Source: Lactarius indigo (Eukaryota > Basidiomycota > Agaricomycetes > Russulales > Russulaceae). Taken from it: a stretch of 64,000 nt of DNA. The translations under genes and the position numbers were made by a program. The stretch is from the NCBI GenBank assembly GCA_025766275.1, contig JAFKAC010000101.1, positions 62,001 to 126,000 of the forward strand. Reading direction: 5' to 3'. This document shows positions 12,353 to 22,843 of this stretch, one piece after another (position 1 is the stretch's first letter; every line of letters starts with the position of its first letter). The notes beneath the pieces are model-generated. The model searched no databases and was not told where the DNA came from. It saw only the letters and a list, made by a program, of their open reading frames with translations.

Positions 12353-12857
12353 TCACAGCCGCAGGACAAGAGCTAGAAGGGCCAACTCTGTCGCGGCGAC
12401 GACGCACGCGACGAGGGCAACGATTCGTCCGGCAGTCACGAACGGCCGCCCAAATGATTGCCCGTGCTCCTGACCGACGGTAGGTATCGCCAAGAGAGGA
12501 GCAGTATCGTCGTCGCGACTGTCCGCAAAGTCGTGTCGCGAATGGCGTCCGCGGAGGAATGCACAGACACACAGAAAAACAGCGAGAAAAGCATACAATA
12601 ATCCAACTAGAAAAAACAAAGGTCCAAGTAACGACATGATACGATGCAGTGGGGGTGGATGGGAGAGACGCGTACTGTGGTAGAAACGGCGGTCGAAGAG
12701 TCTGAGCACGGCCAGGGAATAACCTAGATTTCCTAGGGCTGTCCGCGTATACGCCCCGTTGAACGTGCGCTGGCGGGCACGCAATTCAACGAGTTGGTCG
12801 ACGTCTGTGGAGATGAAGGAGTGGGCGCGGTGGCCTCTTCGAGAGAAGGTCGGTCAT
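12353..12857 (-). CDS. DUF202 domain membrane protein, copy C
   Basis: Two exons fit well. The first reads through LVELRARQRTFNGAYTRTAL and LGYSLAVLRLFDRRFYH. A 69-base intron follows (12607-12675, GTACGC donor, TTTCTAG acceptor). The second reads IGLLYAFLAVFLCVCAFLRG, a polar loop, and RPFVTAGRIVALVACVVAA to the stop at 12353. The product would have three hydrophobic helices, as in DUF202 membrane proteins. The start is unsure: the ATG at 12857 that works in copies A and B is two bases out of frame here, and a splice donor near 12891 could belong to an upstream exon. Function is unknown; the repeated pairing with DUF2235 is the main context. Confidence 0.6.
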
Positions 12858-12940
12858 AGAGTACGAGGCCTGAAGGTGACGTTGTACTTACCGATACCTG
12901 TGCCGCATAGTCATGTCCCCAAAGTGTTGTTCATTTGGCA

Positions 12941-14598
12941 ATGACGGGCGCTTCGGGAATGCGGTAAGCTGTTGCTACTCGTCGGCCCGGTGTTTGCGAC
13001 AACGCTGTACTCTTCCTCTCTCCGTGTCACCAGATTACACGCGTCTTGGCCCGGCCAGACCCATTACTGGCAACTCTAGCCGCTCCAGACGCCCTTTTCG
13101 TCCCAAAAGACCACATAGGTCACCCAGACTGCTGCGATGTTGTCGAGACTTCAGTGCGTTGGGGCAAGGTGCGTGGCAATGGTGGGCTCAGTGGGGAGAA
13201 GGCTCTGTTAACCAACTACTCTTCCCGTAGGTCAACGCGGCGGTACCTCACATATTCCTCGGCGCAACTACGGTCACAGGTATGTTCGCTGCTATTCTAC
13301 CGACATAGCAGGGCAGACCGCTGAAACTCACGCCAGCGTGTTGGTCTCTTTCCAGGTCCACCTCAACAGGTACATGTGCCGCTTGCAACACGTAGCATAT
13401 GGCTCTTCTCGAAGAAAGCCGAGGCACCACCACCGACCGCACCCACGCCGCCGCCAGATACCCTCGTTCCCGAACCAGTCACGCCTGTGTCCGCGTCTGC
13501 GCCGGCCGCTGCCACGCCGCCGACACCGGCGGTGGCCGACGACGCCGTAACGCAGGTCGCCGCGCTGCCTCAGTCCGACACGCTCGAGACGCTCGCAGCG
13601 CTCGCACCCCTCCAATACGGCGACCTCACGGCACTTGGGCTCGCCGGGTGGTCGCCCGCGGGGCTCTCCTCGTGGCTGCTCGAGCTCGTGAACGTCTCCA
13701 CGGGGCTGCCGTGGTTTCACACGATCATCGTGGGTACGCTGCTCTCGCGGCTTCTGCTGGTGCCCTTCTCGATCAAGCAGCTGCGCAACTCCGCCGCGCT
13801 CGCACCGCACCAGCCGCGGCTGCTCGAGCTTAAGGAAGAGCTCAACCGTGCGTACCAGACGGGCGATAAGATCGCCGTGCAGCGCGTCGCGCTCAAGCAG
13901 CGCCGCGTGTACGAGGAGTCCGGCGTGAGCATGCTGCCCATGCTGCTGATGCCTTTCGTGCAGCTCCCCGTCACGCTTGGGATGTTTTTTGGTGTCAAGC
14001 GACTCTGCGCCCTCCCCCTTGAGCAGCTTCACTGGAGTGGTGTGTCGTTCCTCCCCGATCTCACGGTCGCGGACCCGTTCTACGTATTGCCGATTGCGGC
14101 TGCGGTACTCATGAACGTGCAGCTCTCGGTGCGTGTTTCGTTGGTCCATGCGGGATACTCCTTTCTTCTCTCACACTGACGCTCCATTCCATTACCATAG
14201 GTTGGCGCAAGCGACATGTCTGCGACTGCCGACCGCACGACCGCGGCTCACATGATTAACGCGTTCCGCGTTGTCTCCGTCATCTCTATCCCGCTCATGG
14301 CCCAATTCCCATCTGTGAGTGTTCTCGCCGCTCCCACGGGATTAGATTAACTCGTCACATCCATTCCCTCTTCCAGGGCCTCAACTTGTACGTCTTGACG
14401 GGTATCGCAGGAATGCTCGTGCAGACTTCCATCTTGCGGCAAGACGCCGTCCGTCGGGTCTTGCGCATCCCTCTTCTCCCGAAGAACACGAATACGAAGC
14501 CCGTGACGTTCCAGGAATCCATTGACCACCTGAAGAAGTGGTTCCACGACCAAAATCGGATCGCGCGGGAGCGTGCTGAAAAGGGTAGGAAGTGGTAA
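12941..14598 (+). CDS. OXA1: Mitochondrial inner-membrane insertase, OXA1/YidC family
   Basis: The protein inserts mitochondrially made and imported proteins into the inner membrane. Predicted 388 residues from exons 12941-12963, 13231-13279, 13370-14128, 14201-14314 and 14377-14598, all phase-consistent. The first exons give a basic presequence (RSTRRYLTYSSAQLRSQ). A Pro/Ala-rich linker follows, then the YidC/Oxa1 core: GLPWFHTIIVGTLLSRLLLV, the charged loop with helix KEELNRAYQTGD, a hydrophobic segment MLPMLLMPFVQLPVTLGMFF, and the terminal helix GLNLYVLTGIAGML. A basic C-terminal tail ends KGRKW. The core from 13370 is secure. The short first exon and its 267-base intron are the weak part; an alternative reading uses sequence between 13034 and 13170 as coding. 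The stop converges on the LRR-like gene. Confidence 0.85.
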
Positions 14599-14737
14599 AC
14601 ACATGATTATTGGATATCTACAGTACCTTATCCGTGCGGGTAATGCAATCATTCACCTCCCCTCTTAATGGAAGATCGGCCAGTCATGCTTGTAAAACCC
14701 GCTTAAGTCAATCAATCTCTGTTTTTCTGGGTTGGAT

Positions 14738-15622
14738 CTACAACGTATCCTCCCAAATGTCCCATCCGATTGAACGACCGCAGCCCTCCGCATGTTCAAT
14801 GCCCCCTTCCCTCCCATTCTGTCCCGCGAGGCACACCACGGGGCAATCATCACTGTCCCTGAGCACGCTCAACCGCGAAAACTCGTCGTCATCGTCGACA
14901 ACCACCATCCTAGGTAATCCAGGCTCCCGCGGCGTATGGCCAACATCGTCAGGACACGGAAACCGAAGCGCCAGGACGCCCTTCCTCGCGTGCAACTGCC
15001 GAGCGGCACATTTTGACCTGTTGAACATGACCACCGCCTCTCCCCAGGCGCGCCGGAATGCAGCGATGAGCACGCTCTGCGCGTCCGGGTCCACGTACGC
15101 GAGCACTGACAGTGACAGCGTGCGCAGTGCCAATGCGCGCGGGAGGGCGCGCACCTCCCGTGGACGCGATCCCCCCGTGCCAGAGGAGGCCGCCGCCAAT
15201 TGGCGGTTCACGTCGGCCTCGATCAAGAGCGAATCGCCCACAGACAGACAGTGGTATGCAAAAGAAACCCAGTCGCGCGCGTCGGCGTCGTCGTCGTCAG
15301 GCAGGCCGCAGTGGTCGAAGATGAGGTGGCGGAGGTGCGGTAGGCTGCGGAGGATGATGCTCACGTCGGCAGTGCTGATGCGGGAGGTCGAGAGGTCGAG
15401 GAAGGTGACGTGTGGGAGGGCTGGCGGCCGACGACCGGCGTGGGTCTGCACGAGGAGCGGCGAAGAGGCGAGGACTGAGAGGTGGTTGAGGTGGAAGAAA
15501 ACGACGGGTTGCGCGGACGACGAAGTTGGGACATCCAGCGGGTCTTGGACCACTGAGATGGCAGGGAGCTCTGCAGAGGGCCAAGTGGCGAGAATTGCCG
15601 GCACGGAGTCAAAATAAGTGCC
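14738..15622 (-). CDS. LRR-like (F-box associated type) protein, 5' truncated
   Basis: The reverse strand is open from a splice acceptor (CATAG at 15623) to the stop at 14738, about 290 residues. It contains leucine-rich segments (FFHLNHLSVLASSPLLV, HVTFLDLSTSRISTADVSII, LPHLRHLIFDHCGLPD) typical of the LRR region of fungal F-box-like proteins. No F-box and no in-frame ATG is visible at its start. The first 38 bases upstream of the acceptor run straight into the hAT terminus at 15661, so the 5' exons are missing or displaced. It is probably a gene remnant; a short product from an internal start cannot be excluded. Confidence 0.6.
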   Translation of the reverse strand, partial: GTYFDSVPAILATWPSAELPAISVVQDPLDVPTSSSAQPVVFFHLNHLSVLASSPLLVQTHAGRRPPALPHVTFLDLSTSRISTADVSIILRSLPHLRHLIFDHCGLPDDDDADARDWVSFAYHCLSVGDSLLIEADVNRQLAAASSGTGGSRPREVRALPRALALRTLSLSVLAYVDPDAQSVLIAAFRRAWGEAVVMFNRSKCAARQLHARKGVLALRFPCPDDVGHTPREPGLPRMVVVDDDDEFSRLSVLRDSDDCPVVCLAGQNGREGGIEHAEGCGRSIGWDIWEDTL

Positions 15623-15660
15623 CTATGTGGGGAAGATAAATGCTGGTTGTGGAAGAGGGG

Positions 15661-15800
15661 TAGGGATCGACACGGGTCGGCAAAACCCGTACGGGTCACG
15701 GGTACGGGTACGACGGGTACGGGTCAGGGTCAGCAATTCTGAACCCGTCCAAACCCGTACCCGTGCCACGGGTACCCGCGGGTACACGCCTTTTTTTTTT
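15661..15800 (+). repeat. hAT left terminus with subterminal motif cluster
   Basis: The terminal inverted repeat is followed by about ten direct and inverted copies of ACCCGT or ACGGGT within 120 bases. Such subterminal clusters are the usual binding sites of hAT transposases. The cluster ends at a T-run at 15789. Confidence 0.8.
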
Positions 15801-17174
15801 TGGCCATCCTGTCTCACTTGACACACTCCTTGAGTGCTTGTTACATCCATATTCCACCAGTTTCTGCCCTTTGTCTCAACTTTCAAGTGTGCCATTCCAT
15901 GTGCTGTTCCACAACTTGGGCTCAAGACTGACTTGCCCTTATTTTTCAGATCCACCCTCTTTGCATTTATGCCGTTCCACAAGCCGCGCCATGGCCAATA
16001 TTCCTTGCTGCCTCATAGCCTGTCTGTTGCCAACCACAGACCACCCTTGTTCCTTGACCCTTGTCTCAAGTGCGCCTTGCTGCCATGCCGCAAGTTGTGC
16101 TGCAAGACTGGCTACTCAAACTGTCCCTCAATATTGCCACTCTGTGTCTATCTTCCATTTGGTGTGCACTGTGTCCCTTTTTTCTGCCTTTTTTTTAACA
16201 GCTGAATAGGACTTGACTGGTCAGATTGGTCCTTTTATCTTGCTTGATGCCTTTTGTGTTTCATCTCTTGTACACCATTCCTTTCCTAGTCTTACTCCTC
16301 CCTTTTACCATGGCAAAATGGCTGGCATTGTCCACATTTTGACTTTGCTGTTAGCTCAATGCCTTTTGCGTTTCATCTCCAGCACACCATTCCTTTCCTA
16401 GTCTTACCCCTCCCTTTTACCATGGCAAAATGGCTGGTGTTGTCCACATTTCGACTTCGCTGTTAGTCACCCTTTTTTTTTTACCCATTTACTGCAGACT
16501 CCAGTGGTCAATGGTTCATTCTGTAGGTTGACATAGTAGTACTCTAGCTGTCATACTTAAACCTCCTTGATTTACCCCATCAATATACCATTCTACGCCT
16601 TCCTGTCCTTGTGTGTACACTCTACTTGCCAACAATGTCTTCCAACTTCACCAAAAGTATGCGCAAGCGAAAGCCCACCAAACGTGTCATAGAAAATGGT
16701 GATCCCCTTCTCAAAAAACAAAAGAAGGCTACATCGACGACAATGACTACCACTGCTACTTCACCCACTGCAGATCCTAGCCCTCCTCCCTGTGCCCAAC
16801 CCCCCATTGATGAAGGAGACGAGTCAGATGACAACGATGCTGCATCACAGAAGAAGACAAAGCCTGATGTGATTGACATATCAGATGATGACTCTGTGGA
16901 AGTGATTGAGGATGACAATGCTGAGCTTGGTAGTGTCACATTTGCTTTCGGGGTTCTGCTGCATAGTACTGATTAGTTCACAGAATGGCTATCCAAAGAG
17001 TGGGACACACCAATTTACGTGTTCTTCTACGTGTTCTTCAAGCCCACTCCAGCGATTGAGTACATCAATCGCCGGAAGGCCCATGTATTTGAGTGCGCCA
17101 CTCAGAGTTGCCATTCCCAATTCATTTGGCGGTTCCTTGACAAGGGGGATGCAAAGTCAACAAGTAATCTGCGC

Positions 17175-17718
17175 TGTTGAAGCACAGAACTAACAAGCAA
17201 GAGATAAGCTTGGACAGCTAGGAGGACAAGTTAACTTCAGAGGTGAAGGGAACTCTATTACAACTGCATACCTAGGAGGACAAGTTACTATAAGGAAGCA
17301 ACGCCTATGAGTAAAGGTAATATGAGAGGTAAAGAGAAAGGGAACTTACACTTCAGAGGTGAAGGGAACTCTGAAGTGTAGAGGCGAAAACAGCAGTCCT
17401 TATATACAGGACGCTTAGCTAATAATGGTCTGTGCGCACTGGTGATCCAAACACAATACAGGTGGTCTGTGCGCCAGAGGGAGAAATGCCATTGGATGGC
17501 AGAGAACAATAGCTGCCTAAAGCAGACAATACTGGTATCTTAACAATAGAGAGAACAATAAGAACCATATATGGATCTAACAATAAAGATAAACAAAAAG
17601 CGGTCTGTGTGAGTCCGGAGTGTCCATAAGTCCATAAGGGACAGATACCGTTTATAGTATGTGGGCTGACTCAATCAGATCCCACGAGACATGTGACTTT
17701 AACAGTCACGTCTCAACA
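17175..17718. repeat. Solo LTR, family A
   Basis: 544 bases bounded by TGTTGA...TCAACA with a perfect 5-base target duplication TGCGC (17170-17174 and 17719-17723). It sits inside the BED-finger exon of the hAT transposase. No internal coding region. A truncated inverted relative lies at 38689-38915. Confidence 0.88.
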
Positions 17719-20143
17719 TGCGCCGACATGCTAAAGCTTGCTAGGGCGAAGAGGCAGTGGCCACCACTGATGAGACAGGTGATGTGAAGACTGCTCGTAA
17801 GGCCCTAGGAAGAGATTGAAGCTTTAATGGGTCAATTACCTCGGCTTTTCAACATGTGGCCAAAGGAATTGTCACTTACAGTCACCGCCAACATACCAAG
17901 GTGGAGGCTTGGTATGTCTTCTTTCCAGGCTTGGGGATGGGTGGATGAACTAAAGTGATATTAGCATCGAGTTTGTCCATTGGATTGCAGAGAGTAAGTG
18001 GCCATTCACGATTGTAAACAATCGCAGATTCCATGCCCTCATGAAGACAGGGAGACCAGAATACTATATTCCATCAGATAGGACCCTGTCGTGCAATGTA
18101 AAAAATGCCTTCATGCATGTTTGTGGGCAGATCGCTAACATGTTACAAGTAAGCAGAGCTTACCAAGCACAGATTGTGTACTCACCTAAGACACCAGGAA
18201 TATGATGGCAAACTCAGCTTTGCCACTGATGCATGGACCTCACTGAATCATATGGCATTTGTTGCCATTACTGTCCACTTTGAGTGTGATGGGAAGCCAG
18301 TGGCAATGCTCCTGGACATTGTCAATGTGCTGAAATCGCATACAGGTGTCAACCTTGTGTGTGCATTTGCCAAGGTTCTAAACAACTTCGGGATCAGTGA
18401 CAAGGTCAGTACTTTTATTTAGGACAGTAAAATGTTATACTCATCTTATCGGGCAGATACTGAGTGTTACTGCAGACAACGCATCCAACAATGACACTAT
18501 GATTGATCATCTTGGAGTACTCCTTGACGGCTTTCCTGGCTCTGCAAATCAAACAAGATGCTTCCTTTATATACTCAACATCACAGCAAAGTCTATCATC
18601 AAGCAATTTGACTTACTGAAAGCCACAAATGGCAAGGTGATGGATGGGGCAGCACAAGCACTTGCTGACCTAGAAGATGGGCTTGAGGAGGAGGACCAAG
18701 AGGAATACAATGCCCAAGAAGAGGGAGAAGATGATGATCCATCACTAGACAGGTGGACCAATATTCACGATGGTTTGTCAGAGGAGTGAAGGAACAAGAT
18801 CGACTTGGGCGTGCAGCCAGTGTGGTCAATGTTGACTAAAGTGGTCACATGACCTTTTCCTGCTATTGTTTACTCTACTAACTCAGAATGTAGCTCCACT
18901 GGTTTGCATATGCAGTGAAGAATTTGACAACCAAACTCCTCCCACAGTGGTACACAACCCTGGCCTCTTGTCATCTCCCTCATCGTATGATGCCTTGAGA
19001 TGTCTTGACTCGGTGGAACTCAACATTTGATATGCTTAAGTTTGCACTTGATTTTTGCCCTGCAATTGATGCAATGACTGCAGTGCGTGACCTCCGGAAA
19101 TATGAGTTATCCCCTGTGGAGTGGGGTATTGCAGAAGAACTCAAGGTTGTTTTGAAGGTATATCCTCACATTTTTATTCCTTTTCATTGCTAAATCACTT
19201 TCTCAAAGATATTTAAGGACACGACACTTTTCTTCTCTTGGGGAACCCCAAATCTTGCCACAGTTATTCCTGCAATGGACCACATTGATAATGTCCTCTC
19301 CACTGCATCTGATTCCCAACAGTATTCTCTTCCTATCTGTGCTTCTCTGGTTGTTGGGAAGAATGCGATCAACTGGTATTACAACAAGATGGACCAGTCC
19401 AAAGTTTACCGCATTGCCATGAGTAAGTCTTTGTATATTTCATTTCAATTGTTCCTAATGTATGTTACTGGACAGTCCTTCACCTGCGACACAAGCTCGC
19501 TTACTTCAAGGCGCAAGACTGGGAAGAGCCTTGGATTGAGACGCCCTACACCCTCATTTGTGAGGAGTATGACCACTCATATGATGCTCCTGCAGGTGTA
19601 GATGGCAATGACACTGAAACTGACAACATCAATTTGTGTTCTGTTGATTTGGTATGTGTCTCTTGATACTTCTTCCTTTTGTTCTGACTTAGCCTTCTCT
19701 ACAGCCATTTTCTTCGTCAAACAACATATTTGACCACTTACTGGACCTAGCCCTGACTTCATCAGATCTCTGTGATGAGCTTGATCGCTACCTTGCCACC
19801 AACACAGAGGATGTCAAGGATGGCCTTGAATGGTGGTACAAGAGATGCTTCACCTTCCCATGTTTATCCTGCATGGCTTGGGTTTATCTTTCAATTCCAG
19901 GTATGTTGTCCTCTTATCATTTGTGAGCTTTGCTTACACTTGTTCTCATTTTAGTGACTTCAGTTGATGTTGAATGTGTCTTCAGTCAAGGACAACTTCT
20001 TCTCTCTCACATGCGCAGCCACCTTTCTGCTCAATCAACACATGCTCTCTTGTGCCTTGGTGAATGGAGCATCCTTGACCTTGTCAAGGACAGTGACATC
20101 AAGGCATCCATTTGTCCAGACAGTGTCCATGACGAGGAGGAGG

Positions 20144-21485
20144 TGATGAACAGCAGACACTAAAGGTATACTCACAGTGGTTAGTAGACTGTGGTGAGAT
20201 ATACTGGAGTGCTGGAAGCAGAGGTGAGACAGGGAGATCTTGCAGAGTAAAGCAGATAGAGTCTGGTACACAAACAGTGAGAACTGATGTTACATTGGAG
20301 AGAAGGGAGCTTACCTGGCACACAAACAGTGAGAACTGATGTGGACCAGGAGCGTACATGGTACTCTACTTATACACTTTCTGGTAGTGACACTATACAA
20401 GACATGTAACACTTGGTCACGTAGTACAAGGAAGTATTGTTCTATAAACAGACAAAGGAGTGGACGTTCTGAGAACAAAGGAAGAAAGAATAAGGAGAGT
20501 CCAGAAGTAAATGATAGTGACATCATAATAAGGATAAAGCTAAGTATGGAACAAAGGAAAGTACCAAGGTGTTATACAATGCAGAGTCCAGATGTATGAT
20601 GTAACGTTACAGTAGGAATGTTCAGCTTGGTGTGAGCAAGTCTGGTCTTTCTATGTCAATGAGCGAGGGTTCAGCTGATAGTGGCTAGGTTTAAGTGGTT
20701 AACAAGGATCTCAGAGTATGACACAGTACTCAAGATGTGAGAGGAGTTCAGGGGTTCAAGAGGTTCGACAGTTCAGCAGAGAGTTACCCCAAGGGAATGG
20801 GAAAACAATGTATACTGTGATGGTAAAGAAGTCGAGTCTAAGGATACAAGCTACTTAGGGCCACAACTTATATAGAAAAGGTTTGTTTGTGCGGAACAAA
20901 CAAATGGCACAATCCGCAGCAAGCATGAGAAGTAACACAGCAATCTGCAGCAAGCGTGAGAAGAAGGTACAGCAATCTGCAGCAGGCACGGGAAAAAGAA
21001 GAAGGTGTGCACAGCTATCCGCAGTAAGTGTGGGAAGAAACAAGGATATAAAAGGCAAGTGAGACATGTCTCAGTTTTAACAAAAGTGAGACACCTGCCA
21101 TAAAAGGGTGCATTTAGCCCAAGTATAGTAGTAATAAAGACTTATAAGGACAATGAGTGTCTCATTGTCTCACTTTGCACTAGGAGAGAATCTTAAGGCT
21201 CCTAGTGCACAGCAAGTCCAAGAAAGGGAAAGCCAAGAAAGGAAAGACTTTCCCGTGAATGCAAGTGTAAGTAAGAAACTAAAGTAAGGTCAAAAACCAA
21301 GTCCAGTCCGTAACATATGATGTCATAGAAGTACAGTGATGTCATGTATGACGCAATGATAAGTCCAGATTGTACAGATCAAAATAGTATCTAATCTACA
21401 AGTCCTGTATATCTAATCTAAAGCAGTCCATGCTGCAAGTCTGGTCCGTATGAGCTGCTAAGTGTGCAAGGGTCACTTATCAACA
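20144..21485. repeat. Solo LTR, family C, containing LTR D
   Basis: Begins TGATGAACAGC and ends TTATCAACA with target duplication GGAGG on both sides. Without the nested LTR D and its target copy it is 621 bases, close to the copies at 39491-40101 (611) and 41093-41697 (605). It interrupts the last exon of the hAT transposase and supplies a false C-terminus there. Confidence 0.88.
20600..21315. repeat. Solo LTR, family D, nested in LTR C
   Basis: 716 bases, TGTAACG...CCGTAACA, with target duplication TATGA (20595-20599 and 21316-21320). Contains about four imperfect ~33-base tandem copies around GCAGCAAGCATGAG (20915-21030), an inverted-repeat-rich stretch (21155-21215) and a TATATAA-like box. 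An inverted copy of equal size is at 43928-44644. Confidence 0.88.
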
Positions 21486-21689
21486 GGAGGAAGAGCTTGC
21501 CGAGGACTGGGACGCCATTCCAACCTTTAACTAACTAATTAGACTCACAGCTGTCCACCACGTTACTGTTGCCACTGCACCTTGTGCAGGTTGAATTGCA
21601 AATCATTTGTCTGCTTTAGCTTGTGTGAACCCCATCTCTGTAAGCCAACACGCAAAGCTGTCAAACCTGTGTGAACCCACCAAACCTGC

Positions 21690-21815
21690 GACCCATGACT
21701 GTACCCATACCTGTATGCATGGGTTACCCATACCCGCAACCATGGGTATGGGTTGAGGCAGGTACGGGTACAGGTTGAGTTGGATCGACATGCAGGTGAC
21801 CTGTGTCAATCCCTA
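21690..21815 (-). repeat. hAT right terminus with subterminal motif cluster
   Basis: Inverted partner of the left end, with ACCCAT/ATGGGT and ACGGGT copies, then the terminal repeat ending ...caatccct at 21815. Most left-end ACCCGT copies appear here as ACCCAT, again CpG transitions. Confidence 0.8.
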
Positions 21816-22015
21816 TTCCTATGATGGGTAACTTAGTTTCTGTGAAGTTTCCCGTCATGGGAAACTCAGTTTCCATCACTTATCCCATTATGGGAAGTTT
21901 AGTTTCCATAACTCATCCTGTCATGGGAAACTCAGTTTCTGTGTATATTCCTGTCACTGGATGATATGTTTCTGTAAATATTTCCATCAAGGACAGCTCA
22001 GTTTCCGTGACTTTT
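21816..22015. repeat. Palindromic minisatellite array, segment 1
   Basis: Repeats of a 25-35 base unit built around the palindrome TTTCCCRTCATGGGAAAC, separated by TCAGTTTCTGTGA-like spacers. The array continues beyond later insertions at 22601, 23351 and 34768. Confidence 0.8.
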
Positions 22016-22595
22016 TGTTACGCCCTAGCAGGGGCATGGGTTCTGGAGGTTTCAAATCACACAGGTATCAAGCGAAGACCTCTGTTGTCTTATTGCTATG
22101 AAATACAAGTGGCGAAAGTGTGGCACAAGGTGCAACACTACTCTGTAATGTAGGACTCCTTGTCCGAAGTGTCTGACACTTCTCTACACTTGATCTTGCT
22201 AGTGCACAGAGTATAACAGGTGTGACGCGTTGATATAGTTCAACTGCAAAGACTTCAAAGTGTCCAGTTTAGGGACTGAGGTAGGGGATGCACAAGAAGA
22301 GGGGAATAAGGCGAGGTCACACCAAAGTACGGAGGCAAAGTTGCTAGATTGCAAATGAAGCCAAGTCTGGCTTCCTATGGTCTACAGTACAGGTTTATAT
22401 AGGCGAGGTTCCAAACAACATGAACACAGGCCCACACAGAAGCAAAGAAACTAGATGGAGTAAAGAGACATTCGGATCAAGACAAGTAACGCCACTAACA
22501 GTAGTAGCTCCTTTGGTAACAAGGTATGGGACAGAAGGGGAAAGAACAAGATGAGAACACACTATAACTGAGGTCCGAAGCGTCGGATCATAACA
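22016..22595. repeat. Solo LTR, family B
   Basis: 580 bases, TGTTACG...CATAACA, with target duplication CTTTT (22011-22015 and 22596-22600). Inserted in the minisatellite. An inverted copy is at 38916-40110. Confidence 0.9.
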
Positions 22596-22600
22596 CTTTT

Positions 22601-22843
22601 CCTGTGGCAGGAAATTGAATTTCCTTGAATCTTCCCATTACAGGAAGAGATGTTTCCATGAGTCTTTCTGTCACGGGAACCTCAGTTTCCGTGACTTAAC
22701 CTGTGATGGGAGACTGAGTTTCTGTGAATCTTCCTGTGATGGAAAGATATGTTTCCATGAGCCTTTCTGTCATGGGAACCTCAGTTTCCATGACTTAACC
22801 TGTGATGGGAGACTGAGTTTCTGTGAATCTTCCCATCACAGGA
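22601..22843. repeat. Palindromic minisatellite array, segment 2
   Basis: Continuation of the array between solo LTR B and solo LTR E, with a longer ~55-base higher-order period (GGAACCTCAGTTTCC... repeated near 22675 and 22776). The plus-strand ORF through it is a by-product of the period. Confidence 0.75.

Larger units (their letters stand above)
1..12940. repeat. Tandem triplication of a DUF2235 + DUF202 gene unit
   Basis: Three head-to-tail copies of one block, about 4.4 to 4.7 kb each. DUF2235 start codons lie at 449, 4871 and 9571 (steps of 4422 and 4700), and the minus-strand DUF202 starts at 4093, 8828 and 12857. Promoter, all eight intron positions, 3' flanks and the sequence between the genes can be matched by eye between copies. 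For example the same stretch starting gtgcaagggacgcggagata occurs near 3057 and 7705. The first unit is cut by the window edge, and the third has a shorter spacer (11515-12352). Divergence in introns and spacers is substantial, so the duplication is not very recent. Confidence 0.9.
16635..21534 (+). pseudogene. hAT transposase, broken by LTR insertions and stops
   Basis: Starts with a basic then acidic N-terminus (MSSNFTKSMRKRKPTK). An intron near 16926-16980 leads to a BED-type zinc finger with CATQSC and, beyond an inserted LTR, RHAKAC. The catalytic region follows: SFATDAWTSLNHMAFVAITV, a MLLDIVNV segment, and SVTADNASNNDTMIDHL after an intron near 18402-18456. Next come TRWNSTFDMLKFA (from 19003) and further exons with HIDNVLSTASDSQQYSL. 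The hAT dimerisation region has LEWWYKRC and VDVECVFSQGQLLLSHMRSH. The true C-terminus is EELAEDWDAIPTFN at 21534, separated by LTR C. In-frame stops at the RHAKAC*G junction and at GRD*SF show it is dead. Homology with the original frame is otherwise good. Confidence 0.8.
15661..21815 (+). mobile_element. hAT transposon with terminal inverted repeats, interrupted by solo LTRs
   Basis: The left end tagggatcgacacgggtc and the inverted right end tagggattgacacaggtc (21798-21815) form terminal inverted repeats of hAT type. Both ends are followed inside by dense copies of an ACCCGT/ACGGGT-like motif. Inside lies a spliced hAT transposase with BED finger and C-terminal dimerisation region. Removing the nested LTR insertions (17175-17718 and 20144-21485, each with its duplicated target) leaves an element of about 4.3 kb. 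Flanking 8-base sequences (aagagggg and ttcctatg) do not match, so no target duplication is visible. Confidence 0.85.

Noticed and set aside
13328..14149. 273-codon minus-strand ORF
   Set aside because: Shadow of the GC-rich OXA1 coding exon on the other strand.
14610..15617. 335-codon plus-strand ORF
   Set aside because: Shadow of the LRR-like gene; the minus-strand frame has leucine-repeat structure, this one does not.
20855..21067. Hydrophobic minus-strand ORF in LTR D resembling a membrane peptide
   Set aside because: Produced by the CTGCTGCGGATTG-type tandem repeats of the LTR; the copy at 44174-44374 is likewise within an LTR.
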